Shown: in pieces, positions 40,955-49,599 of the stretch
Layout of the letters: each line of letters begins with the position of its first letter
How positions within the stretch are numbered: the stretch's first letter is position 1
Assembly: GCF_900116645.1 (NCBI RefSeq)
Contig: NZ_FPBO01000037.1
Span: 1 to 64,000 of the forward strand
Direction: 5' to 3'
Length of the DNA stretch: 64,000 bases
Origin: Pseudoduganella namucuonensis
Lineage (GTDB): Bacteria; Pseudomonadota; Gammaproteobacteria; Burkholderiales; Burkholderiaceae_D
Position numbers and translations under genes: made by a program
Notes under the pieces: model-generated
Told to the model about the DNA's origin: nothing
What the model saw: the letters and a program-made list of their open reading frames with translations, nothing else
The model's database searches: none

Positions 40955-41910
40955 AATGCGCTTTCAGTAAGTGCGATACGGTAAAAATCGAGGGCGTTGC
41001 GGTGGAACACGGCGTCGCGCTGCCCCTCGTCCAGCCCGTCCAGCATGCGGCGCAGGTTGCCCACCAGGGGCGCGTAGCCGATGCGCAGGCTGGCCACCGG
41101 GAAGTTGCTGCCGAACATGCAGCGGCCCGGCCCGAACATGGCCAGCACATCGGCCACCACGCGGGCGTTGCTGGCGTAGTCCCAGGGCCGTCCGCGTACC
41201 CCGAACTCGGACAGCTTGACCGTCACGTTGGGCAGCGCCGCCAGCCCCGCCATGCCGCGCCGCCAATGCGCCAGGCCGTCCTCGCTGCGGTCCCACGGCA
41301 GGCCGGCGTGGTTGAGCGCGACCCGCAGCCCGGGAAACCCGGCCAGCACATCGGCCGCCTCGGCCAGGTGCCAGTACGGCACCCGCAGGTCCAGCGACAG
41401 GCCGTGCTTGTCCAGCAGCGCCAGCCCGTCCTGCCAGCGCGGATCGCGCATGCTGCCGGGGCCGCCCGGCGGGGCCAGGTCCGGCCGGCCGGTGGTGGCC
41501 GGCTTGCAGCGGATGCCGCGCACCAGCGGGAATTCCAGCTGGGCCAGCAGCATGTCCTCGCTGTCCGGCCGGTCCAGCCAGGCGTGCGCCACCACCGCGT
41601 TGGGAAAGCCCCACAGGCCGGCCGTCTGGTGCAGCCAGCGGGTTTCCGCCAGTTGCTCGTCGCGCGCCCGCTCGGCCTCGATGTGCACTGTGGCCTTCAC
41701 CCGCACGCCGCGCCGCGCCTCGGCGTAGTGGGCGTGCTGGAAGTCCCGCGCCAGCGCGGTGTAGTCGCCCATGAAGGTGTCGGCGTTGTAGCCGTCCTGC
41801 AGCCAGGGGTAGCGGCCGGCGCTCAAATCCCACAGGTGGTGGTGGGCGTCCACGACGACAGGCAACACCTCCCCCCGCGGCGATGCTCCGCATACTGTCA
41901 AGCTGTTCAT
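40951..41910 (-). CDS. Amidohydrolase-2 family sugar lactonase
   Basis: The 319-aa TIM-barrel protein starts its catalytic domain with VDAHHHLWD (about 19-27). It has VKATVHIEAE on the second strand, LNHAGLPWDR and a late FGSNFPVAS (about 270-278) with the metal Asp/Ser region. This is the COG3618 group that includes L-fuconolactonase and L-rhamnonolactonase. Opening a sugar lactone to an aldonate is the natural step before the RhmD-like dehydratase encoded two genes on. Confidence 0.83.
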   Translation of the reverse strand: MNSLTVCGASPRGEVLPVVVDAHHHLWDLSAGRYPWLQDGYNADTFMGDYTALARDFQHAHYAEARRGVRVKATVHIEAERARDEQLAETRWLHQTAGLWGFPNAVVAHAWLDRPDSEDMLLAQLEFPLVRGIRCKPATTGRPDLAPPGGPGSMRDPRWQDGLALLDKHGLSLDLRVPYWHLAEAADVLAGFPGLRVALNHAGLPWDRSEDGLAHWRRGMAGLAALPNVTVKLSEFGVRGRPWDYASNARVVADVLAMFGPGRCMFGSNFPVASLRIGYAPLVGNLRRMLDGLDEGQRDAVFHRNALDFYRIALTESAL

Positions 41911-41923
41911 TGTTAGTCCCGGG

Positions 41924-42853
41924 TCAGGCGATCAGCACATGCGAGACGTCCGGTTCGCGCAGCGTGTTGAAGTAACGCGTGAAGCCCAGCGTTTCCAGGT
42001 CCAGCACGCCGATGCGGTCGTCCTTGAGCGAGATGTAGGCCTCGTCGCGTTGCGGGTGGAAGCTCAGGCCGATGGGCAGGCTGGGCAGCTGTATCTTGCC
42101 CAGCGGCTCCAGGTCCGCGCTGTAGACCGACATGTAGTCGTCGCCGTAGTTGGTGACCAGCAGGCGGTTGCGGCGGTCGCGGTAGATGCGGGTGGGGTCG
42201 GTGCCGGTCTTGGCGCTGGCCACCACTTTCAGGCTCTCGACGTCGATGGCGACGATGGTCTCGCTCTCGCGGTTGGCCACGTACAGCAGGCGCTCGTCCG
42301 CGCTGAAGCAGTTGCCCTCCGGCCGCGCGCCCGGCACGATGGCCACCGGCGTGTGGGTCGGGTCCTGCGGCTTGAGCATGGTCACCGTGTTGCTCAGCAG
42401 GTTGAGCGAGAACGCCAGCTCGCCGTCGCTGCGCAGCGCCACCAGGTGGCTCTTGTAGCCGCCGGACGGCATGGCGCGGGTGGGCGTGTCGTCGCGCTCG
42501 GGGTGGTCGAACACCAGCAGCGCCGAATTGCCCTCGCTCAGCACGTACAGCCGGTCCTGCGCGTCGATGGCCAGGCCGTGCGGGCGGCGGAACGGCCACA
42601 GGTCCAGCGTGCGCACGTGCTCCCGCAGCTTGAGGTCGATGACGAACACCGAGCAGCCGCCCTCGCCGCGGTGGGCCTGGGTTTCGATGCCGTAGTGGCC
42701 GACGTAGGCGTAGCGCCCGGCCGAGTCCACCACGAACTCATGCGGAAAATCCGGCAGGCGTATGCTTTTCAGCTGTTCGCCCGTGGGCAGGTCGTAAAAA
42801 CTGAAGGCGTGGGCGCATTTTTCCACCAGCAGCAGGATTTCTTGTTGTTTCAT
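41924..42853 (-). CDS. YncE-like seven-bladed beta-propeller protein
   Basis: This 309-aa protein is made of repeating blades with YAYVGHYG, RLYVLSEGNSALLVFD, LLYVANRESETIVAID and LLVTNYGDDYMSVYS patterns, typical of YVTN/YncE propellers. No signal peptide is evident (starts MKQQEILLLVEKC), so it is probably cytoplasmic. It lies between the transporter and lactonase genes. It could be a lactonase of the propeller type or a binding protein; no catalytic residues can be assigned with confidence. Confidence 0.75.
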   Translation of the reverse strand: MKQQEILLLVEKCAHAFSFYDLPTGEQLKSIRLPDFPHEFVVDSAGRYAYVGHYGIETQAHRGEGGCSVFVIDLKLREHVRTLDLWPFRRPHGLAIDAQDRLYVLSEGNSALLVFDHPERDDTPTRAMPSGGYKSHLVALRSDGELAFSLNLLSNTVTMLKPQDPTHTPVAIVPGARPEGNCFSADERLLYVANRESETIVAIDVESLKVVASAKTGTDPTRIYRDRRNRLLVTNYGDDYMSVYSADLEPLGKIQLPSLPIGLSFHPQRDEAYISLKDDRIGVLDLETLGFTRYFNTLREPDVSHVLIA

Positions 42854-42872
42854 GTTTACTCCGTTGAAAGTC

Positions 42873-43604
42873 TTAATGTACGTCCGCGCTGAGGAACTGG
42901 CGCATTTCCGCCGTCTTCGGATCGGCGAACAATTCCTGCGATGGACCCATTTCCCAAATCTTGCCCTGGTGCATGAACACCGTGATGTCGGCCACGCGGC
43001 GGGCGAAGCCCATCTCGTGCGTCACCAGCACCATGGTCATGCCCTTGCGCGCCAGCGTCTCCATCACGCTCAGCACCTCCTGCGTCAGTTCCGGGTCCAG
43101 CGCCGAGGTCACCTCGTCGAACAGCATGACCTTGGGCTGCATGGCCAGCGAACGGGCGATGGCCACCCGCTGCTGCTGGCCGCCGGACAGCATGTCCGGG
43201 TAGGCGTCGAACTTCTCGCCCAGGCCGACCAGCTGCAGCGCCTCGACGGCGGCCTTGCGGGCCTCGTCCGCGCCGCGTTTGCGGACGATGGTCGGCGCCA
43301 GCATGATGTTCTGGCCCACCGTCAGGTGCGGGAACAGGTTGTAGCTCTGGAACACGATGCCCACGTCGGTGCGCAAGGCCCGCAGCTTCTTCGGATTGCC
43401 GTCCAGTTCGTGGCCGGCGACGCGGATGCTGCCGCTGTCGATGGTTTCCAAGCCGTTGATGCAACGCAGCATGGTGCTCTTGCCGGAGCCGCTGCGGCCG
43501 ATCAGCGCCACCACCTGGCCGCGCTCCACCGTCAGCGAGGTGCCCTTCAGCACCGGCATGGCGCCGAAGCTCTTGAATATCTCTTTCACCATGATTTCAG
43601 ACAT
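42873..43604 (-). CDS. ABC transporter ATP-binding protein, polar amino acid type (GlnQ-like)
   Basis: The 243-aa ATPase has Walker A GRSGSGKST (about 36-44), signature LSGGQQQRVAIAR (about 139-151), Walker B VMLFDEVTSAL (about 158-168) and the H-loop in VLVTHEMGFA. It energises uptake with the two permeases. Its start overlaps the permease stop by 8 bp. The GlnQ group normally serves amino acids; here the operon context points to a sugar acid or derived compound. Confidence 0.92.
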   Translation of the reverse strand: MSEIMVKEIFKSFGAMPVLKGTSLTVERGQVVALIGRSGSGKSTMLRCINGLETIDSGSIRVAGHELDGNPKKLRALRTDVGIVFQSYNLFPHLTVGQNIMLAPTIVRKRGADEARKAAVEALQLVGLGEKFDAYPDMLSGGQQQRVAIARSLAMQPKVMLFDEVTSALDPELTQEVLSVMETLARKGMTMVLVTHEMGFARRVADITVFMHQGKIWEMGPSQELFADPKTAEMRQFLSADVH

Positions 43605-44229
43605 GGGATTTCCTTTCCAGCCGGCGGCTGCAATATGAAAGCGGGTAGCAGATGCAGAAGTACAGGGTGGCCACCAGGAAAAACACCTGGAAGGGCTGGA
43701 ACGTCAGGTTGTTGATCAACTGTCCCGCCTTGGCCAGCTCGACCACGCCGATCAGCGAGGCGATCGAGGAGTTCTTCACCACCTGCACCATGAAGCCCAC
43801 GGTCGGCGGCAGCGAGATGCGCACCGCCTGCGGCAGGATCACGTACTGGTACTGCTGGCGGCGGGTCATGGCCAGGCTTTCGGCCGCCTCCCACTGCTGC
43901 CTGGGCACCGCCTGGATGGCGCCGCGCCAGATGTCGCCCAGGTAGCCGCTGGCGTACACCGTCATCGACACGCAGGCCGCGACCAGGGGCGGCATGTCGT
44001 AGCCGAACAGGCTCAGGCCGTAATACGACAGGAACAGCAGCATCAGCACCGGCGTGCCCTGCACCAGCTGGATGTAGGCGGAGGCCGCGGCGCGCAGCCA
44101 GCCGGCGCGCGCCACCCGAGCCAGCGCCACGCCCAAGCCGAGGACGCCGCCGAAGACACAGGCGATCGTGGCCAGCAGGACGGTCCAGCACAGCGCCTGC
44201 ATGAAGAAGGGAGCGGTGGTCCAGCTCAT
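43597..44229 (-). CDS. ABC transporter permease, polar amino acid type
   Basis: ATG 44229 overlaps the first permease's stop (ATGA, 44226-44229); the longer frame upstream is a shadow of that gene. The 210-aa protein has about five helices and the EAA loop (EAAESLAMTRRQQYQYVILPQA, about 115-136) that docks to the ATPase. Together with the next permease it forms the heterodimeric channel. Confidence 0.9.
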   Translation of the reverse strand: MSWTTAPFFMQALCWTVLLATIACVFGGVLGLGVALARVARAGWLRAAASAYIQLVQGTPVLMLLFLSYYGLSLFGYDMPPLVAACVSMTVYASGYLGDIWRGAIQAVPRQQWEAAESLAMTRRQQYQYVILPQAVRISLPPTVGFMVQVVKNSSIASLIGVVELAKAGQLINNLTFQPFQVFFLVATLYFCICYPLSYCSRRLERKSHV

Positions 44230-44960
44230 GGCGCCACCTCGCTGGCCTGGGCAGCCATCGGGGCCGGGGCCGCCGGGGCCGCTGGACGGAGCGCGGCGCC
44301 GCGGCGGGCGAACAGGGCCTGTCCGATCAGCGCCAGGGCCGCCTTGAACAGCAGCGCCAGCGCCAGGTAGCACAGCGTCACCACGCTATACACCTCGATG
44401 CTGCGGAAGGTCAGCGTGTCGATCTGGGCCGCCAGCGACGACAGCTCCTGCGTCGAGATGGCCGAGGTCACGCTGGAGGCCAGCATCATCAGCACGAACT
44501 GGCTGCACAACGCCGGATACACCTTGGCCGCCGCCGGCTTGAGCACCACGTGGCGGAAGATCTGCAGCCGCGTCATGCCCAGCGACAGGCCCGCCTCGAT
44601 CTGCGAGCGGTGGATGGACTCGATGCCGGCGCGCAGGATCTCGGCGGCGTAGGCGCCCAGGTTGATCACCATGCCGATCAGCGCGGCCTGGGTGGCCGAG
44701 ACCTGCACGCCGATGGCCGGCAGGCCGAAGTAGAAGATGAAGATCTGCACCAGGAACGGCGTGTTGCGGACCACCTCGACGTAGGCGTCCAGCGCCTTGC
44801 CCGGCCAGCCCTTGTACAGCGAGCGCACGGCGGCGGTGGCGATGCCGATGGCGGTGCCGAACACGATGGACGCAGCCGACAGCGCCACCGTCATCTGCGC
44901 CCCCTCGAGCAGCAGGCCGGCGTGCTCCCACACCGGCGCGAACTGAAATTGATAAGCCAT
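44226..44960 (-). CDS. ABC transporter permease, polar amino acid type
   Basis: The 244-aa membrane protein has five helices and the HisMQ-type signature VVRNTPFLVQIFIFYFGLP (about 62-80). Its EAA loop is QIEAGLSLGMTRLQIFRHVV (about 122-141). The Ala/Pro-rich C-terminal tail is unusual but not functional in the family. It starts 22 bp after the binding-protein gene. Confidence 0.9.
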   Translation of the reverse strand: MAYQFQFAPVWEHAGLLLEGAQMTVALSAASIVFGTAIGIATAAVRSLYKGWPGKALDAYVEVVRNTPFLVQIFIFYFGLPAIGVQVSATQAALIGMVINLGAYAAEILRAGIESIHRSQIEAGLSLGMTRLQIFRHVVLKPAAAKVYPALCSQFVLMMLASSVTSAISTQELSSLAAQIDTLTFRSIEVYSVVTLCYLALALLFKAALALIGQALFARRGAALRPAAPAAPAPMAAQASEVAP

Positions 44961-44982
44961 GGTTGTTCTCTGAAGGCGGGAC

Positions 44983-45801
44983 TCAGGGCTTGGCGAGGTC
45001 GGGCAAGGGGTTGCCGGTCCATTTCAGCGAGATCTTGTTCAACTCGCCGCTGCCGGTCATCTTGACGATGGACTTGTTGAGCCAGTCGCGCATCTCGGTC
45101 TCCTCCAGCCGCACCGCCATGGCGTTGGGCTGGTTGAAGAAGCCGAACTTGATCGCCAGGTTCGCGTTGGCCTGCTGCTTCATCACGTCCTTGGCGACGC
45201 CGTCGGGCAGCGCGGCGGCGTCCACCTGGTGCGCGATCAGCGCCTGCACCACGGTGGAATCGTCCTGGTAGCGCACGATCTGCAGGCCGGGCACGTTGGC
45301 GCGGGCCAGCGCGGTCTCCTGGCTGGAGCCGCGGTTGACGCCGATGCGCTTGCCGTTCAGGTCGGCCAGCGTGGCCAGCGGCGCGCTCTTGTTCGCGAAG
45401 ATCACCATCTGGAAGGCGCTGTAGGGCGCGGTAAACATGACGGCCTTGGCGCGCTCCGGCGTGGCGGCCAGCGTGGCCACCAGGAAGTCGACCTTGCCCG
45501 CCTGCAGGGCCGGGATGCGGGCCGGCGGCGTCAGCGGCACCAGTTCCACCTTCACGCCCATGTAGCCGGCCAGGGTGCGGGCGACGTCGATGTCGTAGCC
45601 GGCCGGATTGCCGGCCTCGTCCACCGTGCCGTAGATGGGCACGCCGGACAGCACGCCGATCCGGACCGAACCGCGTTTGACGATCTCGTCCACCGAGGCG
45701 GCGGACGCGGCGGGGATGGTCGCGGCCAGCGCCACGGCCAGGGTGGCGACGCCCAGCGCGGCGCGGCGGCCCGCCGCACGCATGGTTGCGGAAATGTTCA
45801 T
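44983..45801 (-). CDS. Periplasmic substrate-binding protein (SBP family 3)
   Basis: ATG 45801 has CAGGAGA seven bases upstream and gives 272 aa with a signal peptide ending PAASA. The mature part opens VDEIVKRGSVRIGVLSGVPI and carries the family-3 signature GNPAGYDIDVARTLAGYMG (about 60-78). It follows with VDFLVATLAATPERA and LNGKRIGVNRGSSQET. It binds the imported ligand in the periplasm. It is the first gene of the sugar-acid operon and lies divergent to the LysR gene, with a shared operator between them. Confidence 0.9.
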   Translation of the reverse strand: MNISATMRAAGRRAALGVATLAVALAATIPAASAASVDEIVKRGSVRIGVLSGVPIYGTVDEAGNPAGYDIDVARTLAGYMGVKVELVPLTPPARIPALQAGKVDFLVATLAATPERAKAVMFTAPYSAFQMVIFANKSAPLATLADLNGKRIGVNRGSSQETALARANVPGLQIVRYQDDSTVVQALIAHQVDAAALPDGVAKDVMKQQANANLAIKFGFFNQPNAMAVRLEETEMRDWLNKSIVKMTGSGELNKISLKWTGNPLPDLAKP

Positions 45802-45919
45802 TGCTTGTCTCCTGTAGGAATATTGAGTGCTTATTTTCAAGGGCCGCGTTGTCCGCCCTCTGAGACAAACTTTACTTCGCGGCAAATTAACTGTCTAATC
45901 AGGGTTTCTGAATTCTTGA

Positions 45920-45932
45920 TAACCTTTGGTTA
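45920..45932. promoter_or_regulatory. LysR-type operator (T-N11-A) in divergent promoter region
   Basis: TAACC-TTT-GGTTA is a perfect 5-3-5 palindrome with the T-N11-A spacing of LysR boxes. It lies 13 bp before the LysR start and about 120 bp before the ABC operon. The same sequence with a different spacer occurs at 46908-46920. Confidence 0.65.
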
Positions 45933-45945
45933 ATCGCATCCCGAT

Positions 45946-46905
45946 ATGAGCTCCGACCGGCCCGTCATCCCCTCCCTCCAGCAAATGCAAAACCGGCTCA
46001 GGCTGAAGCAATTGCTGCTGCTCAGCGCCATCGACGAGCTGCGCTCGCTGCGCAAGGTGGCCGAATTCATGCACCTTTCCCAGCCCGCGGCCACCAAGAT
46101 GCTGCACGAGATCGAGGAAACGCTGGGCGTGCGCCTGTTCGACCGCCTGCCCAAGGGCATGCAGCCGACCGTGTTCGGCGAATCGGCGGTGCTGTACGCC
46201 AACCGCATGATCGCGGACCTGAGCAAGTTCCGGGAAAACCTGGCGGCGCAGGCCGAGGGCAGCATCGGCACCATTTCGCTGGGCTCGATACCGACGCCGG
46301 TGCCCGGCTTGCTGGCCGACACCATTGTTGCCACAAAGAGACAATATCCCGGTCTGAAGATCAATGTGCAGGTCGACACCAGCGACGCGCTGATCCAATT
46401 GCTGGAACAGGGCAAGCTGGACCTGGTGATCGGCCGCATGACCGACCACGCCAAACTGGAGCAATTGCACTTCGAGGTGCTGGACAACGAGAACCTGTCC
46501 GTGGTGGCCGGCCGCGACCATCCGCTGGCGACCGAGCGCCGCGTCGGCCTGGCCGAGCTGAGCGAGCAGCCCTGGGTGCTGCAGCCGCTGAGCACGCCGA
46601 TGCGCCAGTTGCTCGAGCGCGCCTTCTTCGACGCGGGGGCCAGCAGCCCCAGGGACGTGGTCGAAACCAACTCCACGCTGCTGATCGCCGCCCTGCTGCA
46701 ATCGTCGTCGCGGGTGGCGATCCTGCCGTCGGCCATCGCCACCGACTACACCACGGCCGGTACGCTGTGCATTCTGCCGGCGCGCATCAAGTTCCAGCTC
46801 GAACCCTTCGGCATCATCACGCGGCGCGAATACCTGCCCGACCCCAAACTGCAGCACTTCCTGGCCACGCTTCGCTCGCTGGCCCTGCCCGACCCCTTGC
46901 GATGA
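45946..46905 (+). CDS. LysR-family transcriptional regulator
   Basis: The 319-aa regulator has an N-terminal winged helix-turn-helix (LRKVAEFMHLSQPAATKMLH, about 35-54, then LGVRLFDRLPKGM) and a periplasmic-binding-protein-like effector domain (about 100-300). It is transcribed away from the sugar-acid/ABC operon and toward a porin gene, with matching operators on both sides. It most likely activates both when the pathway substrate or an intermediate is bound. The regulator belongs to the group with a slightly longer N-terminus (GbpR-like). Confidence 0.9.
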   Translation: MSSDRPVIPSLQQMQNRLRLKQLLLLSAIDELRSLRKVAEFMHLSQPAATKMLHEIEETLGVRLFDRLPKGMQPTVFGESAVLYANRMIADLSKFRENLAAQAEGSIGTISLGSIPTPVPGLLADTIVATKRQYPGLKINVQVDTSDALIQLLEQGKLDLVIGRMTDHAKLEQLHFEVLDNENLSVVAGRDHPLATERRVGLAELSEQPWVLQPLSTPMRQLLERAFFDAGASSPRDVVETNSTLLIAALLQSSSRVAILPSAIATDYTTAGTLCILPARIKFQLEPFGIITRREYLPDPKLQHFLATLRSLALPDPLR

Positions 46906-46906
46906 G

Positions 46907-46921
46907 ATAACCAGTGGTTAT
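46907..46921. promoter_or_regulatory. LysR-type operator upstream of the porin
   Basis: ATAACC-AGT-GGTTAT is a perfect 6-3-6 palindrome containing the same TAACC-N3-GGTTA as 45920-45932. It lies just upstream of the predicted porin promoter -35, centred near -50, the usual activator position for LysR proteins. Confidence 0.65.
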
Positions 46922-46927
46922 TGCAAA

Positions 46928-46958
46928 TTGCGAAACTGCAAATTGCCGGTTATATGAT
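46928..46958 (+). promoter_or_regulatory. Porin promoter
   Basis: TTGCGA (46928-46933) and TATATG/TATGAT (46951-46958) stand 17-19 bases apart. Direct repeats GCAAATTGC (46923, 46938) and CGAAACTGCAAA (46931, 46965) surround it and may bind a second regulator. Confidence 0.5.
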
Positions 46959-47038
46959 TTTGCACGAAACTGCAAACGCCTGAACGCCGAAAGCGGCGCC
47001 AAGGCGAATTCATAAAAACCATCTGGGGACACAAAAAA

Positions 47039-48046
47039 ATGAAAACGACACTAGGGATGCTCGCCATGTTTGGCGGGCTGAGCGGCACCGCCATGGCCCA
47101 AAGCAACGTCACCATGTACGGCGTGGCCGACGTGGGCCTGACCGCCGAGCGCGGCGGCGCCGCCGGTTCGGTCACGAAGATCACCAGCGGCATCGCCAAC
47201 GGCTCGCGGATCGGCTTCAAGGGCACGGAGGACCTGGGCGACGGTCTGTCGGCGCAGTTCGTGCTGGAAAACGGCATGGACATGAGCACCGGCGCGGCGG
47301 CCCAGGGCGGCCTGCTGTTCGGGCGCCAGGCCTACGTGGGCCTGAGCTCGAAGTACGGCGGCATCCGCCTCGGCCGCCAGTACACGCCCGTCGACGACGT
47401 GGTCGCGACCACCGATCCCTTCTACAACGGCTTCGCCGGCAGGATGCAAAACGTGCTGGCGGCCGGCTACGTGGCGCGGGTCAACAACGACATCATGTTC
47501 AGCACGCCCGTCATCGGCGGCGTGTCCGCCAACCTGGCCTATGGCTTCGGCGAGGTGGCCGGCGACACCGGCGCCGGGCGCTACCTGGGCGCCTCGATCG
47601 GCTACGCGGGCGGACCGCTGTGGACGCGGCTGGCCTGGCAGAGCACGAACAACCCGGCCCACACCGGCGCCGCCCGCAACGCGCTGCTGGGCGTGATCTA
47701 CGACTTCGGCGGTTTCAGGCTGCATGGCGTGCTGTCGGCCAGCAGGACGCGCACCCTCGGCGTGACCACGCTGGACGCCCGCGACGGCATGCTGGGCGTG
47801 TCGGTGCGCATGGGCTCCGGCACCATCCTGGCCTCCTACGTCCGCCGCGACGACCGCCTGCCGGCCGGCAAGAACGCGAGCCAGCTCGGCGTCGGCTACA
47901 CCTACGACCTCTCCAAGCGCACCAGCGTCTACACGGCTTACGGCCGCATCGACAACGACAACGGCGCGGCCTACACCTCCGGCAACGCCACCGAGGCCGG
48001 CAGCGGCAACAGCGCCTTCAACCTGGGCCTGCGCCACCGCTTCTAA
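47039..48046 (+). CDS. Gram-negative general porin
   Basis: The 335-aa protein has a signal peptide ending AMA and a mature start QSNVTMYGVADVGLTAERGG typical of betaproteobacterial 16-stranded porins. The PEFG-like constriction region follows GRQAYVGLSSKYGGIRLGRQYTPVD-style strands. It ends in LRHRF (C-terminal Phe). It forms a trimeric outer-membrane channel. The LysR operator upstream suggests it brings in the substrate of the divergent ABC/sugar-acid operon. Confidence 0.92.
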   Translation: MKTTLGMLAMFGGLSGTAMAQSNVTMYGVADVGLTAERGGAAGSVTKITSGIANGSRIGFKGTEDLGDGLSAQFVLENGMDMSTGAAAQGGLLFGRQAYVGLSSKYGGIRLGRQYTPVDDVVATTDPFYNGFAGRMQNVLAAGYVARVNNDIMFSTPVIGGVSANLAYGFGEVAGDTGAGRYLGASIGYAGGPLWTRLAWQSTNNPAHTGAARNALLGVIYDFGGFRLHGVLSASRTRTLGVTTLDARDGMLGVSVRMGSGTILASYVRRDDRLPAGKNASQLGVGYTYDLSKRTSVYTAYGRIDNDNGAAYTSGNATEAGSGNSAFNLGLRHRF

Positions 48047-48133
48047 GGGCCAGTCTGCGCGCCGGGCCTGTGCCTGGGGCGCCAATGCCGCTACACTATG
48101 CGCGGCATTAGCGCCCCAACGCAAAGGAAGGAT

Positions 48134-49498
48134 ATGACCTCGCCCCTGCCGCGCCAAGCGGACCATACCGAAACACCCGCCGCCGTCGGCTTCTGGCAAG
48201 CCTTCGCCTTCTGGCTCAAGCTCGGTTTCATCAGCTTCGGCGGCCCCGCCGGGCAGATCGCCATCATGCACCAGGAGCTGGTGGAGAACCGCCGCTGGAT
48301 CTCCGAGCGCCGCTTCCTGCACGCGCTGAACTATTGCATGGTGCTGCCGGGGCCGGAGGCGCAGCAGCTGGCCACCTACATCGGCTGGCTGATGCACCGC
48401 ACGGCTGGCGGCGTCGCGGCCGGCGCGCTGTTCGTGCTGCCGTCGCTGCTGATACTGATCCTGCTGTCCTGGCTGTACATCGCGTTTGGCGACGTGCCGC
48501 TGATCGCCGGCCTGTTTTACGGCATCAAACCCGCCGTGACGGCCATCGTGCTGCAGGCCAGCCACCGCATCGGCTCGCGCGCCTTGAAAAACGGCTGGCT
48601 GTGGGCCATCGCCGGCGCTTCCTTCACGGCCATCTTCGCGCTGAACCTGCCGTTCCCTCTGATCGTGCTGGGCGCCGCCGCCATCGGCTACATCGGCGGC
48701 CGCGTGGCCCCGGACCGGTTCGCCGTCGGTGGCGGGCACGGCAAGGCGGCCAAGGGTTACGGCCCGGCCTTGATCGACGACCACACGCCGACGCCCGAGC
48801 ACGCCAGGTTCCGCTGGAGCCGGCTGGCCCGCGTGGCGGCCGCCGGCGCCCTGCTGTGGCTGATTCCCATGGGCGCGCTGGCGCTGCTCTACGGCTGGGA
48901 CCATACCTTTGCGCAGATGAGCTGGTTCTTCACCAAGGCCGCCATGCTGACCTTCGGCGGCGCCTACGCGGTGCTGCCCTACGTCTACCAGGGCGCGGTC
49001 TCGCATTTCGCGTGGCTGACACCGACGCAGATGATAGACGGGCTGGCGCTGGGCGAAACCACGCCCGGTCCGCTGATCATGGTGGTGGCCTTCGTGGCCT
49101 TCGTCGGCGCCTACGCCAAGGCGGTGCTGGGGCCGGATGCGCTCTTCCTGGCCGGCGCCATGGCGGCCTGCCTGGTCACCTGGTTCACCTTCCTGCCCTC
49201 GTTCCTGTTCATCCTGGCCGGCGGACCGCTGGTCGAGTCCACCCATGGCGACATCAAGTTCACCGCGCCGCTGACCGCGATCACCGCGGCCGTGGTGGGC
49301 GTGATATTGAACCTGGCGCTGTTCTTGGGATACCACGTGCTGTGGCCGAAGGGCTTCGGCGGGACCTTCGAATGGATGTCGGCGCTGATCGCGCTGGCTG
49401 CGGCGGTCGCGCTGCTGCGCTACCAGGTGAACGTGATGAAGGTGATCGCCGCCAGCGCCGTGCTCGGGCTGGCGGTCAAGACGCTGGGCTGGGCGTAA
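48134..49498 (+). CDS. chrA: Chromate transporter ChrA
   Basis: ATG 48134 follows AAGGAAGGAT. The 454-aa protein has two homologous halves of about six helices each. The N-half carries LGFISFGGPAGQIAIMHQEL and YCMVLPGPEAQQLATYIGW, the C-half FTKAAMLTFGGAYAVLPYV and GLALGETTPGPLIMV. This CHR duplication with FGGP/PGP motifs defines ChrA, which exports chromate. No chrB regulator is adjacent. Confidence 0.9.
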   Translation: MTSPLPRQADHTETPAAVGFWQAFAFWLKLGFISFGGPAGQIAIMHQELVENRRWISERRFLHALNYCMVLPGPEAQQLATYIGWLMHRTAGGVAAGALFVLPSLLILILLSWLYIAFGDVPLIAGLFYGIKPAVTAIVLQASHRIGSRALKNGWLWAIAGASFTAIFALNLPFPLIVLGAAAIGYIGGRVAPDRFAVGGGHGKAAKGYGPALIDDHTPTPEHARFRWSRLARVAAAGALLWLIPMGALALLYGWDHTFAQMSWFFTKAAMLTFGGAYAVLPYVYQGAVSHFAWLTPTQMIDGLALGETTPGPLIMVVAFVAFVGAYAKAVLGPDALFLAGAMAACLVTWFTFLPSFLFILAGGPLVESTHGDIKFTAPLTAITAAVVGVILNLALFLGYHVLWPKGFGGTFEWMSALIALAAAVALLRYQVNVMKVIAASAVLGLAVKTLGWA

Positions 49499-49516
49499 GA
49501 CCCGAGCCGCCACACT

Positions 49517-49581
49517 GGGGACAGACCCGCGACCACAGTCCCGTGCATTTGCGAAGGCGTATGGCGCTAGGGTCTGTCCCC
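49517..49581. repeat. 65-bp GGGGACAGACCC palindromic element, copy 1
   Basis: GGGGACAGACCC (49517-49528) and GGGTCTGTCCCC (49570-49581) are perfect 12-bp inverted ends. The inner part contains TTTGCGAAGGCGTATGGCGC, matching the corresponding part of the equal-length element at 59365-59429. It sits between convergent chrA and a chemoreceptor gene, where it could also terminate transcription. Confidence 0.75.
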
Positions 49582-49599
49582 GGTTTTACGCCGCCGCGA

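Noticed and set aside
37781..40984. Rightward frame of about 1067 codons antisense to the sugar-acid genes
   Set aside because: His/Val/Gln/Arg-rich composition with no domain; the opposite strand encodes clear enzymes.
46067..46742. Leftward Ser/Arg-rich frames antisense to the LysR gene
   Set aside because: LysR helix-turn-helix and effector domain are clear on the plus strand; antisense frames have no start context.
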